Numbered from the stretch's first letter, positions 15,223-22,722 are shown. The stretch: DNA of 45,603 nucleotides from Bacillota bacterium (GCA_021787335.1 JAJYMC010000035.1:1-45603); one strand, 5' to 3'. The notes: a model not told the origin generated them from the sequence alone. Numbers and translations: made by a program.

Positions 15223-16668
15223 ATGCAGGTAAAAGACCTTGCAGCAACAAACATCCCGGTCGTCGCCCCGGACACGCCGGCGGCGGCGGTGGCCGAAAGG
15301 CTAACCGAGGCCAAGTCGCAGTGCGCCCTGGTGATGTCGGGCAACCGTCTGGCCGGTCTGGTCTCCGACCAGGAACTCCGCACCCTCATCACCCGCAAGA
15401 ACCTGGATGCCAAGGTCCCCGTCAGTGAATTGATGTTGCCGGCGAGCCGGCTGGCCATCCTCGCGGCCGACGCCTCGATCGAACGGGCGACCGAGATCCT
15501 CGCCGAACACAAGGTGGTCGGCCTGCCCGTCACCGAGGGCGAGACCGTCATCGGCGTCCTCACCAGGGACACCGTCCTGACCTACTTCTCCTGGCAGGAT
15601 GTCGCGCGGCGGGAGCGCGAGGCCTGGGAGCGGCGGGCCGGGACCATCCTCAAATCGCTTCATGAAGGGCTCATCGTCGTCGACCGCGACCTGGTCATCC
15701 GCGAGTTCAACGCCGCCGCCGAGCGCCTGACCGGCAACAAAGCCGCCGAACGCCTCGGGCAGAAGGCCAAGGTCCTGAGCGTCAAGGAATCGCCGGTCTT
15801 CAAAGTCCTCTCGACCGGCCAGCCCATCTTCGGCGAGCAATCGCAACTCAAGGACGGCCGCTGGTTCCTGGCCAACTACGTCCCCCTGGTCGAGGAGGGC
15901 GAGGTGACCGGGGTCATCCAGACCTTCAGTGACATCAGTGAGCAGAAGGAACTCCAGAAGCAGCTCCAAGGGGCCCGTGACGAACTGGACAAGGCCTTCG
16001 CCCTGACCCTTCCGAACTCGAAGGTCGAACACAAGCTCAAGCACTCACCCGAGTATCGCGATATCTATCTACTTCACAGCAAGAAGATAAGAATCACCGA
16101 AGTCATCCCTGATGGCTGCTACCAGCACGTCGTCAACTCGATGCGGGTCGCCGCCGACCTGAACGAAAAGGGCGTCATGAACCTGGTCGGCATCAACAAA
16201 GACACCATCGTTCAGTCCATCGTCTTCCACGACATCGGCAAGAGCCAACCGCAGCTGTCCGTGGGCGACATCGTCGACCCGAAGAAGACCTTTGAAGAGG
16301 GTCATCTGCATGCCGCCCGGAGCGCCGACATCGCCGGCAACTTCTACGACAAGAACGCCGACATCGTCAACCTGATCCGCTACCATCACCACGAGGAGAA
16401 CGTCCTCCCGGCGGATTTCCCGAGCTACCTCCTCCCCATGCACCGGTTGCTCAAGGTCATCGACGGCCTGTCCGCCTGCCTGACCCGGCGTAAGGGGGCC
16501 TACACGGCGGTCGCCGACGGGTCCCGGCTCCTGATCTCAGAGCGCAACGGCCACCCGCAGTTCAACAACGAGTGGAGCATCGACCTCTTCACCGGCGAGC
16601 GTCACATCCTCCAGACCTTCCCGGTCTCGGAGGAGGCCCCGCAGGTCGCCAACGGCAGCGCGGGTTGA
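15223..16668 (+). CDS. CBS-PAS-HD domain signalling protein
   Basis: 481 aa from ATG 15223, preceded by GAGGGGAG; the open frame upstream overlaps the divergent carboxypeptidase. Domains: a CBS pair (1-125, ligand-binding Bateman module), a PAS domain (about 140-255, KSLHEGLIVVDRDLVIREFN to the VIQTFSDISEQKELQ linker), then a helical HD-type phosphohydrolase region (about 285-430) with IVFHDIGKSQ, EGHLHAARSADIAGNF and NLIRYHHHEEN as metal-ligand segments. There is no GYP motif of c-di-GMP phosphodiesterases. It is soluble, with no membrane segment. Probably a cytosolic nucleotide or redox sensor with a phosphohydrolase output. I cannot name the substrate. A GC-rich hairpin follows at 16721-16752. 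Confidence 0.8.
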   Translation: MQVKDLAATNIPVVAPDTPAAAVAERLTEAKSQCALVMSGNRLAGLVSDQELRTLITRKNLDAKVPVSELMLPASRLAILAADASIERATEILAEHKVVGLPVTEGETVIGVLTRDTVLTYFSWQDVARREREAWERRAGTILKSLHEGLIVVDRDLVIREFNAAAERLTGNKAAERLGQKAKVLSVKESPVFKVLSTGQPIFGEQSQLKDGRWFLANYVPLVEEGEVTGVIQTFSDISEQKELQKQLQGARDELDKAFALTLPNSKVEHKLKHSPEYRDIYLLHSKKIRITEVIPDGCYQHVVNSMRVAADLNEKGVMNLVGINKDTIVQSIVFHDIGKSQPQLSVGDIVDPKKTFEEGHLHAARSADIAGNFYDKNADIVNLIRYHHHEENVLPADFPSYLLPMHRLLKVIDGLSACLTRRKGAYTAVADGSRLLISERNGHPQFNNEWSIDLFTGERHILQTFPVSEEAPQVANGSAG

Positions 16669-16720
16669 GGCTCTGAGCCCGCTCCACGCGTCAGTATTTG
16701 CCGCCGCCCAGCAAGCGCGA

Positions 16721-16752
16721 GAAGGCCCCGGCCGATGGTGGTCGGGGCCTTC
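16721..16752 (+). terminator. GC-rich hairpin after the CBS-PAS-HD gene
   Basis: 13-bp stem GAAGGCCCCGGCC / GGTCGGGGCCTTC (one G-T pair), loop GATGGT, no U-tract. Such U-poor hairpins after genes recur in this window, with a GATGG-type loop also at 17307 and 20685. Confidence 0.5.
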
Positions 16753-16823
16753 GACTATTCCCATCGGCTCTCCGCGCGGTTAGCCCGTCGCGGTGGGCGA
16801 CACAATACGCGAGGGGTGGGAGT

Positions 16824-17162
16824 GTGGGCGCTATCGCCGAGACGTCCATCAGAGCCGTCGTCTTCTTTGTCTGGCTGGTCATCCTGGTCCGCTTGATGGG
16901 TAAGCGACAGATCCGCGAACTCACCCTGTTCGACTACGTCGGCGGGATCGCCCTCGGGAATATCGCCGGCTCCACCATCGTCCACCTGACGGCCTCGACA
17001 TGGGCCGGCCTAGCCGCCGTCGGCATCTGGGCCGGGCTGACCCTGGCCCTGGCCTGGGGCACCCGGACCAGCCGCTCCTTCGGGCGGTTGGTCAACGGCG
17101 AGCCGATGACCGCATCAATCGCGGTGAAGTGGTCAAGGACCATCTCCGCAAGGTCGGGATGA
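16824..17162 (+). CDS. DUF421 (YetF-like) membrane protein, N-terminal part of a frameshifted gene
   Basis: 112 codons from a GTG at 16824 with GAGGGG seven bases upstream. Three transmembrane segments: SIRAVVFFVWLVILVRLMGK, then LFDYVGGIALGNIAGSTIVH and AGLAAVGIWAGLTLALAW. LVRLMGKRQIRELTLFDYV is the DUF421 signature. After RLVNGEPM the frame runs into a short nonsense tail and a stop at 17160-17162. The cytosolic C-terminal domain continues in another frame (next entry). A one-base deletion around 17110-17118 explains both. DUF421 proteins are spore- or membrane-associated in Bacillus; function is not established. Confidence 0.7.
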   Translation: MGAIAETSIRAVVFFVWLVILVRLMGKRQIRELTLFDYVGGIALGNIAGSTIVHLTASTWAGLAAVGIWAGLTLALAWGTRTSRSFGRLVNGEPMTASIAVKWSRTISARSG

Positions 17163-17344
17163 CCACGTCCGAGCTGGCCTCGCTGCTGCGGCAGGCGGAG
17201 GCCTTCAGCTTGTCGGACGTCGAGTTCGCCATCCTCGAACCCACCGGGAAACTGAGCGTCAAGAAGAAGAGCGCGGGCGACTCGGGGGCGTCGGGGGAAA
17301 CGAAAACCCCCGGCGATGGCGCCGGGGGAATCCCTCCACATTAG
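17115..17344 (+). pseudogene. C-terminal part of the frameshifted DUF421 gene
   Basis: In a frame shifted by one base relative to the preceding fragment, the sequence reads INRGEVVKDHLRKVGMTTSE and then LLRQAEAFSLSDVEFAILEP, TGKLSVKKK. This is the conserved C-terminal domain of DUF421 proteins, so the two pieces together give a normal-length protein of about 173 residues. Whether the shift is a mutation or an assembly error cannot be told from sequence alone. The last codons overlap a terminator-like hairpin at 17307-17328. Confidence 0.65.
17307..17328. terminator. Hairpin between the convergent DUF421 and membrane-protein genes
   Basis: Stem CCCCCGGC / GCCGGGGG with loop GATGGC. It lies at the end of the DUF421 gene, 19 bases before the convergent stop codon at 17347. 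It has no clear U-tract in either direction, though AAAA precedes it for minus-strand transcripts. Confidence 0.45.
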
Positions 17345-17346
17345 GA

Positions 17347-17892
17347 TCAGACGCTGCGGTGGCTGACCGGGTTCTCCTTCGGGTCAGGCTTAGCCGGAGG
17401 CGTGGTGGCCTGCGCGATGACCGGGTGACGGGCCGCGACGCCCTGGCCGCCGACCGAGACGTCGGCCATGACGGCCTCCCGGTGCGACCATTGCCGCAGG
17501 CTCTGCCCGGCCCGCAGTGCCGCCACGAGTTCAAGGGCCGTGTCGGGGGCCATCCGGCTGAGAACGGTGATGGCCGTGCCGGCCGCGACCATCGTGACCA
17601 TGAAGACCAGCGCGTAGAAGAAATCGCTCGCCTGGATGGCCAGTGTGCCGAAGAACTGCGTGACCACGAAGACAAGGGAGATGACCAGGGACAACGCGGC
17701 GCCGCGGATGGCCGCGTTGCGGGACGAGAGCCTGGACCTCCAGGCCGCCAGCCCCTCCGCCAGTTGTCCGACGATGAAGGTGAACGGGAAGGTCAGAAGG
17801 GTCGCGGTCGGCCAGGAGAAATGCGGTACACTCAGGGTGATCAGAACCCAGGCGGCGATATTGGTGGCGAGAAAGGCGGCGGCGCCGGTCAA
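17347..17892 (-). CDS. Small four-helix membrane protein of unknown function
   Basis: 181 aa if it starts at the TTG at 17892, which has a strong GAGGGAGGT seven bases upstream; a longer frame would start at an ATG at 18036 but lacks a ribosome binding site. Four hydrophobic segments: FLATNIAAWVLITLSV, ATLLTFPFTFIVGQLAEGLA, LSLVISLVFVVTQFFGTLAI and FFYALVFMVTMVAAGTAITV. A soluble C-terminal tail of about 70 residues follows. I recognise no family. A mini-ORF of 18 codons (MVQDRQSPRKHRLIRSIT, start near 17960) with its own GGGAG site ends in a TGA that overlaps this gene's ribosome binding site, which suggests translational coupling. Confidence 0.6.
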   Translation of the reverse strand: MTGAAAFLATNIAAWVLITLSVPHFSWPTATLLTFPFTFIVGQLAEGLAAWRSRLSSRNAAIRGAALSLVISLVFVVTQFFGTLAIQASDFFYALVFMVTMVAAGTAITVLSRMAPDTALELVAALRAGQSLRQWSHREAVMADVSVGGQGVAARHPVIAQATTPPAKPDPKENPVSHRSV

Positions 17893-18136
17893 GGATGGTA
17901 CCTCCCTCAGGTGATCGAGCGAATGAGGCGGTGTTTTCGCGGCGATTGCCGGTCTTGGACCATGATTTATCTCCCTGCTATATATGACGTCGGAGAAATG
18001 ACGTTGTTCCTTTAGTGGGCTTGGGAAGTTTTTCATCGCCGGCGACGCGTCGGCATCATTTCGAAAAACGCTTCTTGAAAAAGAACTTCGAGCGCCGGAA
18101 GGTTCTTTACGGCCGGCCCGCGGCGCTAATAAATAG

Positions 18137-18167
18137 AAAAGCCGCGCGGCCTTGAACCACGCGGCTT
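18137..18167 (-). terminator. Terminator of the tRNA-Arg gene
   Basis: Minus strand: AAGCCGCGTGG / CCGCGCGGCTT stem with one mismatch, loop TTCAAGG, then TTCTATTTATT. It begins 3 bases after the tRNA 3' end. The remaining bases between 17960 and 18130 hold nothing else that I can identify. Confidence 0.8.
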
Positions 18168-18170
18168 CTG

Positions 18171-18243
18171 TGCGCCCAGCAGGACTCGAACCTGCGCTCC
18201 CGGCTCCGGAGGCCGGTGCTCTAATCCACTGAGCTATGGGCGC
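18171..18243 (-). tRNA. tRNA-Arg (anticodon CCG)
   Basis: 73 nt cloverleaf: acceptor GCGCCCA/TGGGCGC with discriminator A, D-arm GCTC...GAGC, anticodon stem CCGGC/GCCGG with loop CTCCGGA (anticodon CCG, reading CGG), T-arm GCAGG-TTCGAGT-CCTGC. The CCA tail is not encoded. CGG is a heavily used Arg codon in this GC-rich sequence. It is flanked by its own promoter and terminator, so it is a single-gene unit. Confidence 0.97.
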
Positions 18244-18262
18244 ATCGCTGAATCGCTTTTAT

Positions 18263-18291
18263 ATTATACAACAGAAAGTCGTGACACGCAA
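18263..18291 (-). promoter_or_regulatory. Promoter of tRNA-Arg
   Basis: Minus strand: TTGCGT at 18291-18286, exactly 17 bases, then a perfect TATAAT at 18268-18263, about 20 bases upstream of the tRNA 5' end. Confidence 0.75.
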
Positions 18292-18342
18292 ACGTCTTAC
18301 GGCGGCCGCGCGCCATGTCGATGAGGTCGTGAACGGGGGTGT

Positions 18343-18951
18343 GTGGGCTTGCCTGATTCCTGGTTGTCCCGGAGCCGGCCGCAGGGCGATCGCCTGCCTC
18401 CCGGCCAACGGCTGACGGCGAAGTTCCCCGTCCTGCACGCGGGCGAGGTGCCGGACGTCGACCCGGCCGACTGGCGATTCGTCGGGCGAGGATTGGTCGA
18501 GGAGCCGCTGGAGCTGACCCTCGACGAGTTCAAGGCCCTTCCGGTGCGGGACATGACGGCCGACATCCATTGCGTGACCGGCTGGAGCAAGTTCGAAACG
18601 TCCTGGCGCGGGGTCACCGGCCGCGAGGTCGTCCGCCGCTGCCGGCCCAAGACTGAGGCCCGCTACGTCCTGGTCGACGCGCCGGACGGGTGGAGCACCA
18701 ATCTGCCCCTGTCCGACCTCGACCGCGACGACGTCCTCTTTGCCTGGGAGTATGACGGACGGCCCCTGGAGGCCGTCCATGGCGGACCGCTCCGGCTGGT
18801 CGTCCCCCACCTCTACTTCTGGAAGAGCGCCAAGTGGGTCACCGGCCTTGAGTTCCTGGCCGAGGACCGCCCGGGTTACTGGGAGCGCGGCGGCTACCAT
18901 ATGCGTGGGGACCCATGGAAGGAGCAGCGTTACCGCGATGGCCTGGATTAG
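18343..18951 (+). CDS. Sulfite oxidase-like molybdopterin-dependent oxidoreductase (YuiH-like)
   Basis: 202 aa from a GTG start; upstream GGGGG is a weak ribosome binding site. It is the stand-alone Mo-cofactor domain of the sulfite oxidase fold. The Mo-ligating Cys lies in DIHCVTGWSKFETSWRGV (about residue 82). LVDAPDGWSTNLPL, DDVLFAWEYDG, GGPLRLVVPHLYFWKSAKWV and the terminal GYWERGGYHMRGDPW are hallmarks of this small family. There is no signal peptide or Tat motif, so it is cytosolic. The physiological substrate of the family is not established. It is the only Mo enzyme in the window, and the MobBA fusion at 12485 points to active Moco handling in the cell. Confidence 0.85.
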   Translation: MGLPDSWLSRSRPQGDRLPPGQRLTAKFPVLHAGEVPDVDPADWRFVGRGLVEEPLELTLDEFKALPVRDMTADIHCVTGWSKFETSWRGVTGREVVRRCRPKTEARYVLVDAPDGWSTNLPLSDLDRDDVLFAWEYDGRPLEAVHGGPLRLVVPHLYFWKSAKWVTGLEFLAEDRPGYWERGGYHMRGDPWKEQRYRDGLD

Positions 18952-19046
18952 CCAGCCGACGGTTTCGGCGCGGCGGCGTGCTAGCCTGTCTAGCTGGGCT
19001 GATTGCGCGCCGACGCAGCACCGACGCAGTGCCGGCGCGGTCTGAT

Positions 19047-19075
19047 TTGCCAACGCCTTACAGGCATGATATAAT
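19047..19075 (+). promoter_or_regulatory. Promoter of the DEAD-box helicase gene
   Basis: TTGCCA, 17-base spacer, perfect TATAAT at 19070-19075. Transcription would start near 19082, giving a leader of about 90 bases before the ATG at 19173, with a terminator-like hairpin inside it. Confidence 0.8.
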
Positions 19076-19110
19076 AACACGCAGAACCTGTCGCTGCAAC
19101 TTGAAACAAG

Positions 19111-19138
19111 GTGTCAGCCGTCCGGCTGACACTTTTAT
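19111..19138 (+). terminator. Terminator-like hairpin inside the helicase leader (candidate attenuator)
   Basis: Perfect stem GTGTCAGCC / GGCTGACAC with loop GTCC, followed directly by TTTTAT. It lies between the promoter and the start codon of the helicase gene. An alternative pairing exists: GCCGTC (19117-19122) in the hairpin can pair with GACGGC (about 19142-19147) downstream. This has the look of conditional termination. Confidence 0.7.
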
Positions 19139-19172
19139 GTTGACGGCAAGACAGAAGAAATCAGAGGTGCAC

Positions 19173-20669
19173 ATGTTCACACAGTTCAAGTTCGACCAGA
19201 TCCTTCTTGACAACGTCAAAAGGCAAGGATATGAGAAGCCGACGCCGATCCAGACGGCCAGCATGCCGCCGGCCCTCGAGGGCCGCGACCTGGTGGCCAC
19301 GGCCGAGACGGGCAGCGGTAAGACCGCGGCCTTCCTCCTCCCCATCATGCAGAAGCTGATGGCCGAGCCGCGCGGCCGGACCCGCGCGCTCATCCTTTGC
19401 CCGACCCGCGAGATCGCCCTGCAGACCAACGAAGAGGCGGGCAAACTCGGTCGCGGGACCGGACTCCGAAGCGTCTCCGTATACGGCGGCGTCGGGTTCG
19501 AGCCCCAGACCAAGGCCCTGCGGACCGGCGCCGAGATCGTCGTCGCCACCCCCGGCCGCCTGCTCGACCACATGGGTCGCGGCAACGTCAACTTCAGGGA
19601 CCTCAGCGTCCTGATCCTCGACGAGGCCGACCGGATGCTCGACATGGGGTTCATGCCCGACATCAAGCGCATCCTGTCCAGCTTGCCGCAGAACCGCCAG
19701 ACGATGCTCTTCTCGGCGACCATGCCGTCCGAGATCCTGTCGCTGAGCAACCGCTTCATGAAGAACCCGACGCGGGTGTCCGTCGGACGTCCGTCGACCC
19801 CGCCGAAGACCATCGATCAGGCCGTCTACGCGGCCGAGCAGCACGAGAAGACGTCGCTGCTCCTGGAGCTCATCCGGACGGAAGACATGGACAGCATCCT
19901 CGTCTTCACCCGGACCAAGCACCGGGCTGACCGGCTGGCCAAGCAGCTCTCCCACGCCGGCCTGCGGGCCGCCTGCATCCACGGCGACCGCTCCCAGAAC
20001 CAGCGGGAGGAGGCCCTTGACGGCTTCAAGCGGGGCCGGTACCGCATCCTCGTGGCGACGGACATCGCCGCCCGCGGCCTGGACATCCAGGGCGTGACCC
20101 ACGTCATCAATTACGACCTGCCCGCGGTGCCGGAGGACTACATCCACCGCATCGGCCGGACCGCCCGGGCCGGCGCTTCCGGCAAGGCCATCAGCCTGGC
20201 AACCCGGGAAGACGGCGAAGCTCTGAGGGACATCGAGATGACCCTCGGGTGCGACCTGCCCCTGTCGAACGCGGCGAGGCCGCGGACGGCTGCGCGGGCT
20301 GAGTCGCGGACTGCGCGGCCGGAGTCATACGCGCGCCCGGCGGCTGTGTCGGCGCAGCGGACGCCGCAGCAGCGCGGGCCGCAGCAGAGGGTACCGCAGC
20401 AGCGGGCGCAGCAGCAGCGGGCGGCCATTTGGCCGGACCCGAAGCCCGCTTCTCGGCCGGAGCCGAGGTCTACTTCGCGGCCTGAGCCCGTTCGGGCTTC
20501 CCGGCCCGAACCGCGGAGGGCTTCCCGGCCCGAGCCCGTTCGGGCTTCCCGGCCCCAACCGCGGAGGGCTTCCCGGCCCGAGCCTCGGAGAGATTCCCGG
20601 CCGGCGCCGCGGTCGCCGTCGCGCGACGACCTCCCCGAGTACAGCAACGTGGGAATCCAGATTCATTAA
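19173..20669 (+). CDS. DEAD-box ATP-dependent RNA helicase
   Basis: 498 aa from ATG 19173 (AGAGGTG upstream). ATP-driven RNA unwinding in ribosome assembly or mRNA turnover. All core motifs are present: Q motif PTPIQ (23-27), Walker A AETGSGKT (44-51), PTRE, ATPGRL, DEAD (150-153), SAT, the ARGLDIQGV segment and HRIGRTARAG. The core ends near residue 368. The tail of about 130 residues is low-complexity: PQQR repeats and then SRPEP(R/V)RA octads, highly basic, encoded by 48-bp DNA repeats at 20484-20579. Such basic tails bind RNA non-specifically. Expression is probably attenuated through the leader hairpin, and a bidirectional terminator closes the gene. Confidence 0.95.
   Translation: MFTQFKFDQILLDNVKRQGYEKPTPIQTASMPPALEGRDLVATAETGSGKTAAFLLPIMQKLMAEPRGRTRALILCPTREIALQTNEEAGKLGRGTGLRSVSVYGGVGFEPQTKALRTGAEIVVATPGRLLDHMGRGNVNFRDLSVLILDEADRMLDMGFMPDIKRILSSLPQNRQTMLFSATMPSEILSLSNRFMKNPTRVSVGRPSTPPKTIDQAVYAAEQHEKTSLLLELIRTEDMDSILVFTRTKHRADRLAKQLSHAGLRAACIHGDRSQNQREEALDGFKRGRYRILVATDIAARGLDIQGVTHVINYDLPAVPEDYIHRIGRTARAGASGKAISLATREDGEALRDIEMTLGCDLPLSNAARPRTAARAESRTARPESYARPAAVSAQRTPQQRGPQQRVPQQRAQQQRAAIWPDPKPASRPEPRSTSRPEPVRASRPEPRRASRPEPVRASRPQPRRASRPEPRRDSRPAPRSPSRDDLPEYSNVGIQIH
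20484..20579 (+). repeat. Two 48-bp direct repeats in the helicase tail
   Basis: Adjacent 48-base units starting GAGCCCGTTCGGGCTTCCCG at 20484 and 20532, nearly identical, with a partial third copy after. They encode two rounds of the 16-residue PVRASRPEPRRASRPE-type motif. Expected to be length-variable between strains by slippage or recombination. Confidence 0.8.
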
Positions 20670-20684
20670 GGCTCAAGCATGACG

Positions 20685-20719
20685 ACGCCCCTTCCGGCGA
20701 TGGCCGGGAGGGGCGTTTA
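20685..20719. terminator. Bidirectional terminator between helicase and TraB-like gene
   Basis: 14-bp stem ACGCCCCTTCCGGC / GCCGGGAGGGGCGT, loop GATG, then TTTATG on the plus strand. It serves the helicase and probably also the convergent minus-strand gene that ends at 20725. Confidence 0.75.
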
Positions 20720-20724
20720 TGCGT

Positions 20725-21837
20725 CTAGGCTGTTGATGCCTTCCCGGGCCGGGTGAAGGGCTTCTCGATGAGCTGTTGGGCACGCCGCGCAAAGCGGCCA
20801 TCCGCAGTCAGGAGAAGCCCGTACTGCTCGATGGCCTCGTGACGGCGACCCAGGAGGTCGTACATCTGGCCGAGCCTGAGCGGGATGATCTGGGCGAGGG
20901 GAAGCATGCCGAGGACGAGCCTCTCCCGGCCCGCGGCGGCCCCCTCGAAGTCGGCCAGGGCCTTATCGTAATCTCGTGTCATGTAGTGGTAGAGGCCGCG
21001 GTAGTAGAGCAGTTCGGCGTCCCCCGGGGCGCGGCTAAGGCCTTGCTCGATCTTTTCGGCCACCCCGGTGAGGTCGACGCTGTCCGGATCAGTGTTGGCC
21101 TGAGGGCTTTCAACCTTTTGGAAGATGAAGAGCCGCTCGGAGTCCAGCTGCTCTTCCGGGTCGAGGGTCAATTCCCCGGTCAGGAAGTCCTCGAGCTGGA
21201 CGAGGTGAACCCAGGGCAGGTCGGCCAGCCGCTCCTCGATGGCATACTTGTGCTCACAACCCGTGACGACTATGGCCCGATGGGCGTCGTGGGCAATGAG
21301 GGCTTCGGTGACCAGCCTTGCCATGTGGTCGTTGCGCTTGGCCCAGTGCTTGGTAAGGAGGCCCTCTCTCAGGACCTGCGCCTCCAATTGATGCTCACTG
21401 CGAAACCGAGCCTGCACTTCAGGGCTGTTGGCCCCGCGGTATGTGCCGCAGAGTCGCTCGAACGGTTCCCCGTAGATGTCCCGCTCGGCCTTCTCCATCC
21501 GTTCCAGGACCGCTCGCCCTTCATCCGTGGCGCGTATCCGCCGCACGGCTTCCTCATAAGCGGAGGTCGAGTCCTCCCACCAGTCGATGCCGGCCACAGA
21601 AACGCCGCATCCTTCGGCCCACGGCAAGACGACCTGGGTCATCTCCGGTGGAGAGTAGCCGAACTGCGCCGCGGCCAAGTCATGGGGCCGGATCTCTAGG
21701 CAGACCAGGTCCGGGCCATAGGCCTCAAGAAGCTTACGAACATGGGCAAACGTGTAGCCCTCACAAGAGGCGTGTAAGTGGTGGATGGTACCGAGGACGA
21801 AGACATCTCTCCGCAAAGGGACCGCCTCCGACTTCAT
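20725..21837 (-). CDS. TraB/GumN (TIKI-like) family protein with C-terminal TPR repeats
   Basis: 370 aa. The N-terminal half begins RDVFVLGTIHHLHASCEGYT, the GTxH start of the TraB/TIKI/erythromycin-esterase-like metallo-hydrolase fold. DLVCLEIRP, WAKRNDHMA and GCEHKYAIEERL further match this fold, whose members use His/Glu residues to hold metal. Residues 270-350 form TPR-like helices (DAELLYYRGLYHYMTRDYDKALADF). There is no signal peptide. The ATG overlaps the stop of the upstream methyltransferase by four bases, so the pair is translationally coupled. Substrate unknown; a protease- or esterase-like activity is possible but unproven. Confidence 0.7.
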   Translation of the reverse strand: MKSEAVPLRRDVFVLGTIHHLHASCEGYTFAHVRKLLEAYGPDLVCLEIRPHDLAAAQFGYSPPEMTQVVLPWAEGCGVSVAGIDWWEDSTSAYEEAVRRIRATDEGRAVLERMEKAERDIYGEPFERLCGTYRGANSPEVQARFRSEHQLEAQVLREGLLTKHWAKRNDHMARLVTEALIAHDAHRAIVVTGCEHKYAIEERLADLPWVHLVQLEDFLTGELTLDPEEQLDSERLFIFQKVESPQANTDPDSVDLTGVAEKIEQGLSRAPGDAELLYYRGLYHYMTRDYDKALADFEGAAAGRERLVLGMLPLAQIIPLRLGQMYDLLGRRHEAIEQYGLLLTADGRFARRAQQLIEKPFTRPGKASTA

Positions 21838-22688
21838 GGCCGTCCGGGTTTGGTGGCCAAGACTTCAACGATGTTCACATGAAGGGTGACGCCGGACCGG
21901 TGAGCCATGGCCGGTATGAAACCCTCCTTCGGTTCCAGCTCGCGCGTCGACCTCACGGCATAATGCTGGACGGTCAGGCCGTGCCGCTCGAACAGCCGCC
22001 GAAACCCCAGGGGAATGACCGGGTATACGGCCTCCAAGAGAAGGCGCTTGGGTCTTGGAATCCTGGCCCATTCGGCCGCGTCGAACTCCAGGTCCACCGA
22101 ATACACTTGGCCGCCTGGCTTCAGGACCCGGACGATTTCATTCACCAGCCGGTGATGAAACAGGACGTTGCTGATCCCGCCGCAAGTTGAGACCGCGTCC
22201 ACCGACTCTGCCGGCAGCGGCATCCTCCGAGCGTTAAAGGCGGCGAAGCTGACCCTCTGCCTTAGACCGTCCTGATTCAGCACCCCTGCCCAATCTTCGA
22301 GGATCATGCGGCTAATGTCGTTGACGAGAACCGTGCCCCGGGGCCCGGCCAACAGGATCTTGGGCAGGTTGCCGCCGCCGGGGCCGGCCGCCACCTCCAA
22401 GACCAGGCCGTCGGTGGCCGCGAGCTGCGGACCCGGCCATTGAGGCTCAGTGTCGGCCTGATGCCGCTTCCTCTCCTTGCGCCAGTTGGCTTCGACCCAT
22501 TTGCCAGCCCGGATCTGCTCGCCAAAACGGTCTGGGCGCCGCCGGCGGGTGAAGTCCGGGATGCCGTTGATCACCGGCCAGGATTCGCTGTCACCGATGG
22601 CCACCAGCCTTGCCCCGGTGGTGTCCATCGACAGTGGGCGCTTCGTCTTCGGAGACACGAAAATGCCGGGTAGACCCGTTTCCGCCAA
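21834..22688 (-). CDS. SAM-dependent methyltransferase with Trm112-like N-terminus
   Basis: 284 aa. Residues 5-45 (FVSPKTKRPLSMDTTGARLV followed by SWPVINGIPDF) resemble the small Trm112/UPF0434 domain without its zinc cysteines. Residues 85-190 are a class I methyltransferase: motif I VLEVAAGPGGGNLPK, acidic loop VNDIS, then RRMPLPAESVDAVSTCGGIS and VRVLKPGGQVYSVDLEF. It fits the Methyltransf_11 group, which acts on small molecules or quinones. It is the first gene of a pair with the TraB-like protein (4-base ATGA overlap). The target is not predictable. Confidence 0.75.
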   Translation of the reverse strand: MAETGLPGIFVSPKTKRPLSMDTTGARLVAIGDSESWPVINGIPDFTRRRRPDRFGEQIRAGKWVEANWRKERKRHQADTEPQWPGPQLAATDGLVLEVAAGPGGGNLPKILLAGPRGTVLVNDISRMILEDWAGVLNQDGLRQRVSFAAFNARRMPLPAESVDAVSTCGGISNVLFHHRLVNEIVRVLKPGGQVYSVDLEFDAAEWARIPRPKRLLLEAVYPVIPLGFRRLFERHGLTVQHYAVRSTRELEPKEGFIPAMAHRSGVTLHVNIVEVLATKPGRP

Positions 22689-22722
22689 CGTTTTTCCCTC
22701 CTTGACCGCTCAGGGCCGTGGT

